Below are positions 7,533 to 16,457 of a stretch of DNA of 43,269 nucleotides, in pieces. Source of the DNA: JBCCCJ01 sp039029315 (GTDB lineage Bacteria; Bacteroidota; Bacteroidia; J057). The DNA lies in NCBI GenBank assembly GCA_039029315.1, contig JBCCGK010000101.1, forward strand, positions 1 through 43,269, read 5' to 3'. Position numbers and translations under genes: made by a program. A model generated the notes under the pieces. That model saw only the letters and a list, made by a program, of their open reading frames with translations, was not told where the DNA came from and made no database searches. Positions within the stretch are counted from its first letter, which is position 1. Each line of letters begins with the position of its first letter.

Positions 7533-8306
7533 ATGAACAATCAAACCATAGATCAGCGAATCCTTCAATACCTCAATGAGGAGATGTCTTCAGAGGAAAT
7601 GGATCAATTCGAACAGGATCTGAATACCAACCCTGACCTAAAAGAAGCCTTTAACGCTGAGGTGGTGATGAGATATACGCTTTTACAGATGGGGGAGGAA
7701 GAAAAGACCCTACAACGACAGATTCAGGAAACACAAATTTCTAATAAAAAGATTCGACCCATCTGGCGGCATCCCTATTCTATCCCTGGATTAGCAGCTT
7801 CTGTGGCTTGTCTATTCTTGATTTATCTCGTTTTTCCCCAAGAGGATCATGGTGCTCAACTTGAGCAGTTGTTGGCTCAGATTGAAAATGCTCCTTTTCA
7901 GCATACATACTCTAATACTATGGGGCAACAAGATTCAAGAGATTCTTTGGTCAAAGTTGCTTATGATCTCTATGATCAGAAAGCGCCATTGAAGTCTACA
8001 ATTCAAGCATTTCAAGATCTCCATGAACTAGAACCAGACAATCTCAGTCATAGATTTTTTCTAGCCTTTTCTTTGTATAAGGATAAGCAATACGATCCTG
8101 CTATTGCCTTGTTGCAGGACTGGCCTGAAGGAGCAGATTATGAGGAAAGAGCCGAATATGTACTTGTTGGTGCGATATTAAAAAGAAATTCATCAGTCCT
8201 ATCCGACGACATTCTTCAGGCAAAAAGTATCCTGATAGAAATAACCAATAATCCAGAACACTTGTTCCATAAGCAAGCAAAGGAGATAATGGATGCTTTA
8301 CCTTAA
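7533..8306 (+). CDS. membrane anti-sigma-like protein with periplasmic TPR-like domain
   Basis: The protein has 257 aa. Residues 1-75 start IDQRILQYLNEEMSSEEMDQFEQDL, the helical N-terminus seen in Bacteroidota anti-sigma proteins that lack a zinc-binding HCC motif. One membrane helix follows (about 84-101, IPGLAASVACLFLIYLVF). Residues about 120-257 are helical with TPR-like spacing (DLYDQKAPLKSTIQAFQDL..., then FLAFSLYKDKQYDPAIALL), predicted to be periplasmic. The inferred role is to hold the sigma factor at the membrane until an envelope signal or proteolysis frees it. No FecR domain was seen. The 3' end overlaps the convergent CHAT gene by 9 bp (8298-8306), which makes mutual transcriptional interference possible. 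Confidence 0.72.
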   Translation: MNNQTIDQRILQYLNEEMSSEEMDQFEQDLNTNPDLKEAFNAEVVMRYTLLQMGEEEKTLQRQIQETQISNKKIRPIWRHPYSIPGLAASVACLFLIYLVFPQEDHGAQLEQLLAQIENAPFQHTYSNTMGQQDSRDSLVKVAYDLYDQKAPLKSTIQAFQDLHELEPDNLSHRFFLAFSLYKDKQYDPAIALLQDWPEGADYEERAEYVLVGAILKRNSSVLSDDILQAKSILIEITNNPEHLFHKQAKEIMDALP

Positions 8307-11144
8307 TTCTTTCTGATAAAATCTTTGGAAATAGATCAAACCAGCAATCAATAAGAAGATAAAAAAGGCTATCCACGCAATACTTGATCTGGAAGACTGA
8401 TTGTTCGCCATCTCTTTGGGGTCTCCAATCAAGATCAATCCTGCCCAGTGATAGGGATTGGAGAACTCTTTTCCCCAAAATGGATCTGCCAAAAAGGCGA
8501 GCTTAGCCTTCCGAAGAGCATCAGCTTTTGTCTCACCTGCCTGTAATTGTTCCATGAATTGTTTGACCAGATAAGTACTCTCTCCCTCTGGAATTGACCA
8601 AAGAGATTGTACAACTGTTTCACTCCCTGCATACAAAAATGCCCTTGCCAGGGACATACTTCCCTCACCCCGCTTCAGTTTGCCCAGCCCAGTTTCACAA
8701 GCCATTAAGACCACCAACTCATTTTGTAATGTCATGCTGTAGATATCCTCTTCCAATAGCATGGGTAGTTGTTGCGCATGTTGTGGATCGAATCCCATGG
8801 CAATCCAGGAAGGAAGGGAGTTACTTTGTTGATAAACGGCATGTGTTCCAAGTAAAATCATTCGGGCATTTGGAGCTAGTTGAGAAAAGTTAAGTCGATT
8901 TGCTTTCTCCTCTAACAATAACCTTCCACCCCAGGAGTGAATATTTTGGGAAAGTAATTCCACTACTTTCTTCTGCTCAGGTAAGGTTAAGTATGCTTCA
9001 AAAAGGGCCAATTGATCTGCCTGGTCTGTTTGAAATTGCTTTTGGAAGCCTTCTTTCATATCATCACTGAATCCAGGAGCAAAAGCCAAGAGAGAATCTG
9101 AACCTGAGGTTTTTTGTTCATGATATAAGGCAAACAAAGCAGTGCTAGGAGCATACGAGACAGGATATTTCTCTATTACATATCGAGAAGTGCGAAAGCG
9201 AGGCAGTGTATCATATGCGATGATCAGGCCCTCAAATGGGATATGGTAGAAGTCTCGATCAGGTACAATGATAATTTGTTTTCCTTTGATAAGGTGAGCA
9301 ATGGGCTCAAGTAAGCATTGATATAGCTGATGTCCCACCTGAACCGCAAGATGCTCATCTTTTTGTTTGTAGATGTCAATCGACTCCCGAAATTGAAGAA
9401 TCTTGTCCTGGAGCCTGCTGGAATCTGGTCTGGGAAGTTCCTTTAGATAGACATTATCTGGCCGAATTACCATGCAGTACAGACTCGTATCTCCCCAAAA
9501 ATATTCAATGATTGCCTCTGAATCCTCTAAAACATCTTTCTGAATCGAGGAAAGAGAAGGAATTTTGGGACCAAATAACAGAGCAGCAAATTTGGGATAG
9601 AGGTCGCTCAATTTTTTGCGAAACTGGGCATATTGCTCATATTGATATCCTATTTCGCTTACATCTTTCTTCTTGGTTGCGATCTTCAAAGCAAGTTCAT
9701 AGGCCTGGATACTATCGCGAATGCTGGGAGGAATTTCTCCACTTTCAAGGACGAATTCTCCTTTTCGCTTATCAAGAAGAGAAGTAGATTTGTTTGCATG
9801 AATAAAAGCAAAGGCTTTTAGAAGAAAGTCTTCATTTTTCGTCTCAGCAAACAACTCCATACAAACCCTGATAGCATCTTCATAAATTGGAGGCGTATAT
9901 TCACTGAGCGCAAGCTTGTCCTGATCTGTGATATATCCAAAGCGCATCTTCCCAATCAATTCCAGTGCTCGCTCATAGGTTACCAGAGAGGCTCTTAAAT
10001 ATGTCTTTTTGTCTTTTTGATCAGCCAAGCGATGCAGGCTAGTGGCTTTTCCCTTCAGGCTGATTAGCTGCCGAAAATTATATGGCACTACCAGGTCAGG
10101 AGAAACAAAAACCGAATCTGCATGATAACTGTTATCGAGGGTTGCAAGGGCTTCTTGAAACAAGATAAGGGCAGAATCATACTTGTGAAAACTTTTCAAC
10201 TGAACAAATGCCCGATTGTTCAATAGACTAATATGGGAATAAAATTTAATCTCTGCTTCTTGTTCCATAGAAGAAAAAGCCTTCATAGCCAATTTCCCCT
10301 CATAATTTTGGTTGAATAATACCCCTTTGGTATTCCAGTAATGGAGTAGGAAAGTGCTGTAGCCCAAAGGCCCAAATGGGCTCTGAGAAGCACGCAACTG
10401 CTCAAGCGTTTCCAGACAAAGCTCAAAATAGCCAGATTGGGGCAACTCTCGATCCATCCTTTGGTAGATATTGGCGAGATTGACCAAAGATTGACACAAG
10501 CCTGCCAGGATTTCGAGACTTTCTGGATTTTGGCTTACAACTCGCTCTTGTATGTCAATAGATTGAGAAATAAATGCCAAACCTTCTTCAAACCGCGATT
10601 GCTCTACCAGAATGACTCCAAGGGTATTGAGAAGATTTACAAAATCCCCAGATTCTGTTTGAGCTAATGCTTCATATTGTGCTTTGGAGGCAAGGGCATA
10701 TACTTCTCCGGTGCTATAAATAGTCATTTCCCGATAGGCACTTGCCAACTTGTCAAGCAGACCGGCTCTTTTTTGTTGTAAACTGCTCTTTTCCAAAATA
10801 GGCAATACTTCCCGATAAATATTTTTTGCTTGTTCAGGATTTCCAAAGTATTGCAAAGCAACCCCTTGTTCAATCAAGCAATCAGCTCGCAATACCTCTA
10901 CCTCAGAATCGGGATATTCAGACAACAGCAATAAGGCAGAATCCATCAATTCAAATACCTGTTCTACTTCTTCTGGCTTGGGTCTGCCGCTATACACACC
11001 ATTGAGTTCCCGAGCTTGATCCAGAAGGTGCTGTACCTCTTCTAATGGATCTGTTTCCTTTGATACCTCCTGCTTCCCATAACAAATCCCAAGCATCATT
11101 ATAACAGACAAAAGAAAAAATCGAAAAAATGAGTTCAAATGCAT
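8298..11144 (-). CDS. TPR-CHAT caspase-like protease with signal peptide and C-terminal membrane anchor
   Basis: I choose ATG 11144 (948 aa); a TTG three codons upstream is also possible. Residues 1-23 are a signal peptide (FFLLSVIMMLGICYG). Residues about 30-500 are helical repeats of TPR type. The CHAT domain (about 600-909) shows the IIIVPDRDFYHIPFEGL strand, the catalytic His in LGTHAVY (H768) and the catalytic Cys in LMACETGLGKLKRGEG (C816). These are followed by SLARAFLYAG, QSLW and HWAGLILIGD, so both catalytic residues are present. One membrane helix follows at about 921-940, ending in a short basic tail (QRFYQKELR). This predicts a protease facing the periplasm and anchored at its C-terminus. 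It is the last gene of the T9SS-protein/S8/CHAT operon, 47 bp after the S8 gene. The substrate is unknown. Confidence 0.88.
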   Translation of the reverse strand: MHLNSFFRFFLLSVIMMLGICYGKQEVSKETDPLEEVQHLLDQARELNGVYSGRPKPEEVEQVFELMDSALLLLSEYPDSEVEVLRADCLIEQGVALQYFGNPEQAKNIYREVLPILEKSSLQQKRAGLLDKLASAYREMTIYSTGEVYALASKAQYEALAQTESGDFVNLLNTLGVILVEQSRFEEGLAFISQSIDIQERVVSQNPESLEILAGLCQSLVNLANIYQRMDRELPQSGYFELCLETLEQLRASQSPFGPLGYSTFLLHYWNTKGVLFNQNYEGKLAMKAFSSMEQEAEIKFYSHISLLNNRAFVQLKSFHKYDSALILFQEALATLDNSYHADSVFVSPDLVVPYNFRQLISLKGKATSLHRLADQKDKKTYLRASLVTYERALELIGKMRFGYITDQDKLALSEYTPPIYEDAIRVCMELFAETKNEDFLLKAFAFIHANKSTSLLDKRKGEFVLESGEIPPSIRDSIQAYELALKIATKKKDVSEIGYQYEQYAQFRKKLSDLYPKFAALLFGPKIPSLSSIQKDVLEDSEAIIEYFWGDTSLYCMVIRPDNVYLKELPRPDSSRLQDKILQFRESIDIYKQKDEHLAVQVGHQLYQCLLEPIAHLIKGKQIIIVPDRDFYHIPFEGLIIAYDTLPRFRTSRYVIEKYPVSYAPSTALFALYHEQKTSGSDSLLAFAPGFSDDMKEGFQKQFQTDQADQLALFEAYLTLPEQKKVVELLSQNIHSWGGRLLLEEKANRLNFSQLAPNARMILLGTHAVYQQSNSLPSWIAMGFDPQHAQQLPMLLEEDIYSMTLQNELVVLMACETGLGKLKRGEGSMSLARAFLYAGSETVVQSLWSIPEGESTYLVKQFMEQLQAGETKADALRKAKLAFLADPFWGKEFSNPYHWAGLILIGDPKEMANNQSSRSSIAWIAFFIFLLIAGLIYFQRFYQKELR

Positions 11145-11191
11145 TTTTGTCAATTTGGATAGGTTGAATAATGTGTATGTAATGCCTGTGC

Positions 11192-14100
11192 CTAGTCAGG
11201 TACCTGTTTGATTCTTGTAGCTAAAGGATCATCACCGCCAAGAATTCGTAGGAGAAAGGCACGGTCATTTTCTTTTCCGCTATACTTGACTTCACCATTC
11301 ATATCCAGGTCCGAAGCAGAATATTGAAGGATAATAGCCGTAGGATCGGTTGATCCTATCTGATTCAATATCGCCTCTCTGTCATTCATGAGACCAGTGT
11401 AGTTGATTTGACCATCTCCATTCACATCTCCCACTATCATTGCAAACCGCTGATTATCCAGCTGTATCATGGCTTTTGTCCCAAAAGCCTGGTTTATGGC
11501 AGTGGTAAAGTCATAGTTGCTCATTACAGAATCAGAAAGAGCTAAAGGAATGGCACTCATCACAGGAAGATGATTTCGATGGTCAACCACAATATAATAG
11601 CTTCCGTGGGGAGCTGATAGAGCAATGCCAGGACCCTCCTCAGGATCCATGAGGCTGCCTGATTTAGTCAACCAAACAGCTCTTCGACTCACGACCTGTT
11701 TTGGATCGGTGGCTTCCCTCAATTCCACTACTACCCAATCAACCACCTCATCAGGAAGACTGTCTGGATCAGCCTGGAACAAATCTCCATATGGATGCAA
11801 TAGCGGCAAAAGACCTAGATCATTGAGTTGGGTATGCATCTGCTGAGTAGTGCTGTCCCAAGCTCCTTGCAGGAATACTTTTACGTCCAGCAATAACCAG
11901 GGAATGTCGATGACCACCGTTTCCAGACTTGTCGCACTGAGATTCGTGATAGGCTTGGCAATTCCCGTGGGATCGAGAAGAACACTATTGGCGGTATTGG
12001 CGGTCAAAAACAGGTGTTTCACTTGACGAGAAGTATCGATATCTTCTGCTAACAGGGTAACTCGATAGGTGGTCGATTTCCCTTTGCCCATTACGGGCAT
12101 TTTGTCTGTTCGTGTCAAAGCAAAATCAATCTCATTTCCATATCGGATAAAGCCTTGTGCCATGTCTGTACCAATGGTTCCCAGCCATGAACCGCTGCTG
12201 TTCATCACAGGCTTATTGGACCCACTCAGGTTATATTCCATCGTAAAGCCGATCCCGTAGCCATTTTGTATGTCATCATTTAATTTGTCAAATAAAAACG
12301 CATCAAAATGGATAGAATCTCCTAATTCAACCCGTCGCTTGCGTGGCTTGACCTGTAGTTCGATTTGTGCAGATGCTGATTGTGTTCGTTTGGGGAAGGC
12401 TCCCTGGGCATGTTGGAACACCAATGCCATGTCCTGTTCATCAATGATCCCATCTCCATTGCAGTCTGCGTGTTTTTTGTCCAAACCGGCAGCTAAGGCA
12501 TGGGTGATTGAATCTCCCCAATCAAGAGAACCTTGAGCGACGAAATCACTGCTCGCATTGGTACGAATAGTTCCAGAATCTCCGAATAGCGTTCCAAGAA
12601 TCAGGAAGTCGTGAATATTCACCCAGCCATTGGCATCCACATCTCCAGGCCAAACACAAGAACAATTGCATGTGCTATCTTTGGTTAATGTTACTTCAAT
12701 GCTATCCCAATCAGATAAGCCACACACATCGGTCCCTTGTACCAGATATTGTCCTGAAGTTCTTGCAACCAGACCCTGTGTGAGCCCCAAAGTATCCCCT
12801 GTTGAATCAAACCAGGTATAAGACAAATCTGAAGGTCCGCCAAATAAATAGATGGCATCTGCACAGGCTGTCGTATCATCCTTGAGAAAATCAAGTACAG
12901 GTACAGGTTTGACTTGGATGAACTGGCTAAATCCTGTTGCTTCTCCATTTGAATAGGAAACAAGACCTACTTCAAAGGTTCCAGGGTTAGGAAAGGGATG
13001 GAACAAATTGGAATCCGTGGAGACTTCTATCCCATTCACCAGCCATGCAAAACTGTCTGCTGCTGGTGAGTAATTGTTGAAGAGAAGCGAATCTCCAGCA
13101 CAGATAGAAAAGTTACTAACTGAAAAGGATGGTCCAGCGTTTGGGTCGAAGGTGAGGATTCCTGTATTGAGATTAATCCAAAATAAACCACTGCTATCAA
13201 TCGCAAACCCCCTTGGCTCAAGACCTTCTGCTGGGATATCTAATTCATCATTAGTTTTGATCAGAAAAGTCGAGTCTGGTAAAATTTTAATTAACTTGAA
13301 AAGGAGCGAGTCAATAGTTGTAGGTTCTGATCCTGAAAACATAATCCAAGCAAAGCCATTAGGATCTATTTCCAAATAAGTTGGTGCATCGCCACTTAAT
13401 AATGGGGGAAGCTCAAATCTTGAAATGAATGCTCCTGACTCACTAAACTTAAAAACGTTAAAATAATTATATGCCCAAATGATCTGATTATCTGGATCAT
13501 AAGTTGTTTTTAGGGTTGAATCATGTACTGGATTTGCTGGAAAATATACTGCTGTGTCAATGGTTGCACTATCCGGATCAAAAATAAATAAGCCATTCCC
13601 ATTGCTAATCCAATAAGAAGAGGAATCTACTGCTTCAATATCTATGAGTTCCCCATGACCACTAGGGTCCAGATATAATAGAATCGTATCTAGGGCAATA
13701 CTATCATTTTCATGAAAAGTAGCTTTCACAATACCATTGCCAATATATCCACCAGGACCATCAATAGCAGAGCCCAAAAGTAGGGTAGAATCATTAAGAA
13801 CATCAAATGTTTTCGCATCCGTAATAGATGAAAAATCCCAAAATTTAATTTCTTCTGATAGGATTTGGAAGATTTTCCTTTGCAACATGTGATCATCATG
13901 AGACAAATACCAGGCATTGTCTTTTTCGTCAAATCTCAGATAATCCTGATTAGCCAGGTATTGAAAAGTCGCAGTAGGATCAACAAATTTCCAAACCCCA
14001 TCATCAAGAATGGACAATCCTTCATTTCTACCCATCCAAATTCGATTTTTTGAATCGACTCTAACAAAGGATATTAAGCCTTGTGGGCCCCCAATATATA

Positions 14101-16435
14101 CTGGCATTTCAGATGAAAATGGATCGTAAGAGATCCACGGATTGGTTCGATCCCAAACATGAACACCAAAAACAGTCCCGACCCAAATCCAATCCCGATC
14201 ATCTACATAAACATAATAATGTGTCGAAAGGTCCTGAGGAACATTTCCAATGAATTGTGTGGTAAAAGATGAATCTTGATACGTTTCTATTGATAGGGTA
14301 AAAGATCCTGAATGGCTTTGATACCAAAGTGCTCCAGATGCATCACTGGAAATGTTACTTGGAAATTGGGGAAATTGGGTGCTGGATATTTGATGAATAC
14401 TATCTCCATTTTTTTCATATAATCCTCTATTTGGGATCAAACGATTTGAAAAAATCAGAGTAGTATCTCTAACATGTATGGTAGATATCCTTGTATAAGG
14501 ATCAAAGATTGAATCTGAGATAATGGTTCCTGATGAAATGTCAAATTCGTAAACTCTGTTCCCTTGAGGATTGGACAAATTAAGCCAGATAATAGAATCG
14601 GTTTCAAATTCAATCTCAACTACGGAGGAATTGGCAGGTAATAGGGAGCTATAGTCAATGACCAAACTATCATTCTGAAATACTACGAGTGTATTTGGCC
14701 CACCAATCCATAATTGATTTCCACCAGAGAATTTCAAAGATCTAGCGCCATTAAATGGGAAATTGATTTGATTCCAGGTCAAACCATTATATTTCCATAA
14801 GCTATCAGAAGAAAAGAGATATACATGTCCGCTACTATCAATTGAAATAGGGCTAATGCTACTTGAATTGGGAAACTCTACTAGTGGAGAATTGGATTTG
14901 TTAAAGATCTCCCATTGCTGGAAAATTTTATCAAAATGCACAACTCCAAGTGTAGAAACCATCCAAATATCATCTTTATTACCTATGATTTCCAAAACTG
15001 AAAATTCATCATAAAAAGACTGCAAGCCCCGAACTCTTTCCCCATCCAACACCGGTCCTTCATATGCAGCTGCAACGTTCAACACACCTCCTGCTTGACA
15101 CATATCATCTAAATCTGCTCTTTTGGTGGTATTGTACAATAACTTCCCTCGTAATTGTTCATAGCTCAGACCAATATTTTCAGAAAGGATCAAAGCTGCT
15201 GCCCCAGCCACAAAGGGAGCTGCCATAGAGGTCCCACTCCGATAGGCATATGTTCCGCCCATTTCAGTACTATAAATGCCATCTCCAGGAGCCATCAAAT
15301 CCACAGAAATAGAACCAAAATTGGTAAATGATGGAACTTGAAAATTGCAATCAACAGCTCCAACAGATATGATATTCTCCAGGTTGAAGGAAGCAGGAAA
15401 AACAGGCAATTCTGTTACATTGATATTATTGCCATTATTCCCAGCTGCTGCAACAAAGATCTGATCCACAGAATCTCTTGCGAGCCGAATCACATCATAC
15501 AAAGCCTGACTAAAAAACCCTTGTTGGCTCCAGCTATTGTTGGTGATCCTGACTCCATGACCAATACTATATTCTATTGCCCGAATCAAATCCAACATAG
15601 ATCCTGTCCCTTGAGCATTTAGAGCTTTTAATCCCATCAGCGAGACTTTTTGACACACGCCTGAGATTCCTATCTCATTGTTTCCTTTCGCTCCTATAAT
15701 CCCTGAAACATGCGTCCCATGTCCATTGTCATCCATTGGATTATTGTCATCATTCACAAAGTCCCATCCGATCAGATCATCTATATAAGTCAATGTGTCA
15801 TTGTCCCAATCATCATCGTCCCTTCCATTTATATCGGCTGAATCCAATACCCACATTTCTTGAAGACTGTCCCATTCAATTGTGCGACAATCCCCATCTA
15901 CATCCTCCCCCAAATTTTGCCAAATATTGTCAATCAGGTCAGGATGTGTCCAATCAATACCAGAATCAATCACGCCTACCTTAATTGAATCAGAACCGCT
16001 TGTTTCTTCATACACAGGCAATACATTGATATCATTTCCCTCAGGACAAGTGTTCTGCCCTGTGTTCTCCATGGCCCACTGTCGATGAAAGAATGTGTCG
16101 TTGGGAGTTGTAGCTGACTGTACCCAGAAATTGTGTTCTGCATATAAAACAGGAAATGTATCTTGGATATAGGACAAAAAGTCAGGCGGACTGCATAGCC
16201 ACTTCTCTGAAAGTTCGTATTGTATCGGAAGTTGCCAGGCTTCCAGGTTCAAGATACCTGAGCGATATAGAAGTTCTGCACCCAGCTGTCTTCTATATGA
16301 GTCAGTGTCTATTCGATCTTGTTCAAATCGGACCAATATTTGCCTTTCTATCCTTCCAATCTCTTGCCCTGCTAAAGGGAGTGGTCCAATGACAAACAAT
16401 ATGAGAATTAAAAAGAAAATATATTTCTGATTCAT
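11192..16435 (-). CDS. large modular S8 (subtilisin-like) serine peptidase
   Basis: This 1747-aa exported protease has a signal peptide at 1-23 (ending LAGQ). The peptidase S8 domain (about 150-455) has an intact triad: D157 in GVIDSGIDWTHPDL, H239 in DDNGHGTHVSGIIG and S403 in SGTSMAAPFVAG. N333 in AAAGNNG is the probable oxyanion residue. After it come beta-propeller-like repeats (about 470-1095), a PKD-like domain (1101-1178) and an Ig-like domain (to about 1250). A dockerin-like pair of Ca-binding loops follows (GDVDANGWVNIHDFL near 1260, DCNGDGIIDEQD near 1320), then a cohesin-like sandwich (about 1355-1480). The C-terminal domain (about 1515-1747) has two more DxNGDG-type loops and no T9SS type A signal. 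That last domain matches the end of the protein at 34030-35781. The likely role is maturation or degradation of surface proteins. Confidence 0.92.
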   Translation of the reverse strand: MNQKYIFFLILILFVIGPLPLAGQEIGRIERQILVRFEQDRIDTDSYRRQLGAELLYRSGILNLEAWQLPIQYELSEKWLCSPPDFLSYIQDTFPVLYAEHNFWVQSATTPNDTFFHRQWAMENTGQNTCPEGNDINVLPVYEETSGSDSIKVGVIDSGIDWTHPDLIDNIWQNLGEDVDGDCRTIEWDSLQEMWVLDSADINGRDDDDWDNDTLTYIDDLIGWDFVNDDNNPMDDNGHGTHVSGIIGAKGNNEIGISGVCQKVSLMGLKALNAQGTGSMLDLIRAIEYSIGHGVRITNNSWSQQGFFSQALYDVIRLARDSVDQIFVAAAGNNGNNINVTELPVFPASFNLENIISVGAVDCNFQVPSFTNFGSISVDLMAPGDGIYSTEMGGTYAYRSGTSMAAPFVAGAAALILSENIGLSYEQLRGKLLYNTTKRADLDDMCQAGGVLNVAAAYEGPVLDGERVRGLQSFYDEFSVLEIIGNKDDIWMVSTLGVVHFDKIFQQWEIFNKSNSPLVEFPNSSSISPISIDSSGHVYLFSSDSLWKYNGLTWNQINFPFNGARSLKFSGGNQLWIGGPNTLVVFQNDSLVIDYSSLLPANSSVVEIEFETDSIIWLNLSNPQGNRVYEFDISSGTIISDSIFDPYTRISTIHVRDTTLIFSNRLIPNRGLYEKNGDSIHQISSTQFPQFPSNISSDASGALWYQSHSGSFTLSIETYQDSSFTTQFIGNVPQDLSTHYYVYVDDRDWIWVGTVFGVHVWDRTNPWISYDPFSSEMPVYIGGPQGLISFVRVDSKNRIWMGRNEGLSILDDGVWKFVDPTATFQYLANQDYLRFDEKDNAWYLSHDDHMLQRKIFQILSEEIKFWDFSSITDAKTFDVLNDSTLLLGSAIDGPGGYIGNGIVKATFHENDSIALDTILLYLDPSGHGELIDIEAVDSSSYWISNGNGLFIFDPDSATIDTAVYFPANPVHDSTLKTTYDPDNQIIWAYNYFNVFKFSESGAFISRFELPPLLSGDAPTYLEIDPNGFAWIMFSGSEPTTIDSLLFKLIKILPDSTFLIKTNDELDIPAEGLEPRGFAIDSSGLFWINLNTGILTFDPNAGPSFSVSNFSICAGDSLLFNNYSPAADSFAWLVNGIEVSTDSNLFHPFPNPGTFEVGLVSYSNGEATGFSQFIQVKPVPVLDFLKDDTTACADAIYLFGGPSDLSYTWFDSTGDTLGLTQGLVARTSGQYLVQGTDVCGLSDWDSIEVTLTKDSTCNCSCVWPGDVDANGWVNIHDFLILGTLFGDSGTIRTNASSDFVAQGSLDWGDSITHALAAGLDKKHADCNGDGIIDEQDMALVFQHAQGAFPKRTQSASAQIELQVKPRKRRVELGDSIHFDAFLFDKLNDDIQNGYGIGFTMEYNLSGSNKPVMNSSGSWLGTIGTDMAQGFIRYGNEIDFALTRTDKMPVMGKGKSTTYRVTLLAEDIDTSRQVKHLFLTANTANSVLLDPTGIAKPITNLSATSLETVVIDIPWLLLDVKVFLQGAWDSTTQQMHTQLNDLGLLPLLHPYGDLFQADPDSLPDEVVDWVVVELREATDPKQVVSRRAVWLTKSGSLMDPEEGPGIALSAPHGSYYIVVDHRNHLPVMSAIPLALSDSVMSNYDFTTAINQAFGTKAMIQLDNQRFAMIVGDVNGDGQINYTGLMNDREAILNQIGSTDPTAIILQYSASDLDMNGEVKYSGKENDRAFLLRILGGDDPLATRIKQVPD

Positions 16436-16457
16436 CGGATGGATTCTTTAACAATGA

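Noticed and set aside
11142..11153. lipobox reading of the CHAT N-terminus (LGIC)
   Set aside because: Ile directly before Cys does not fit the usual Gly/Ala/Ser rule, so a plain signal peptide is more likely.
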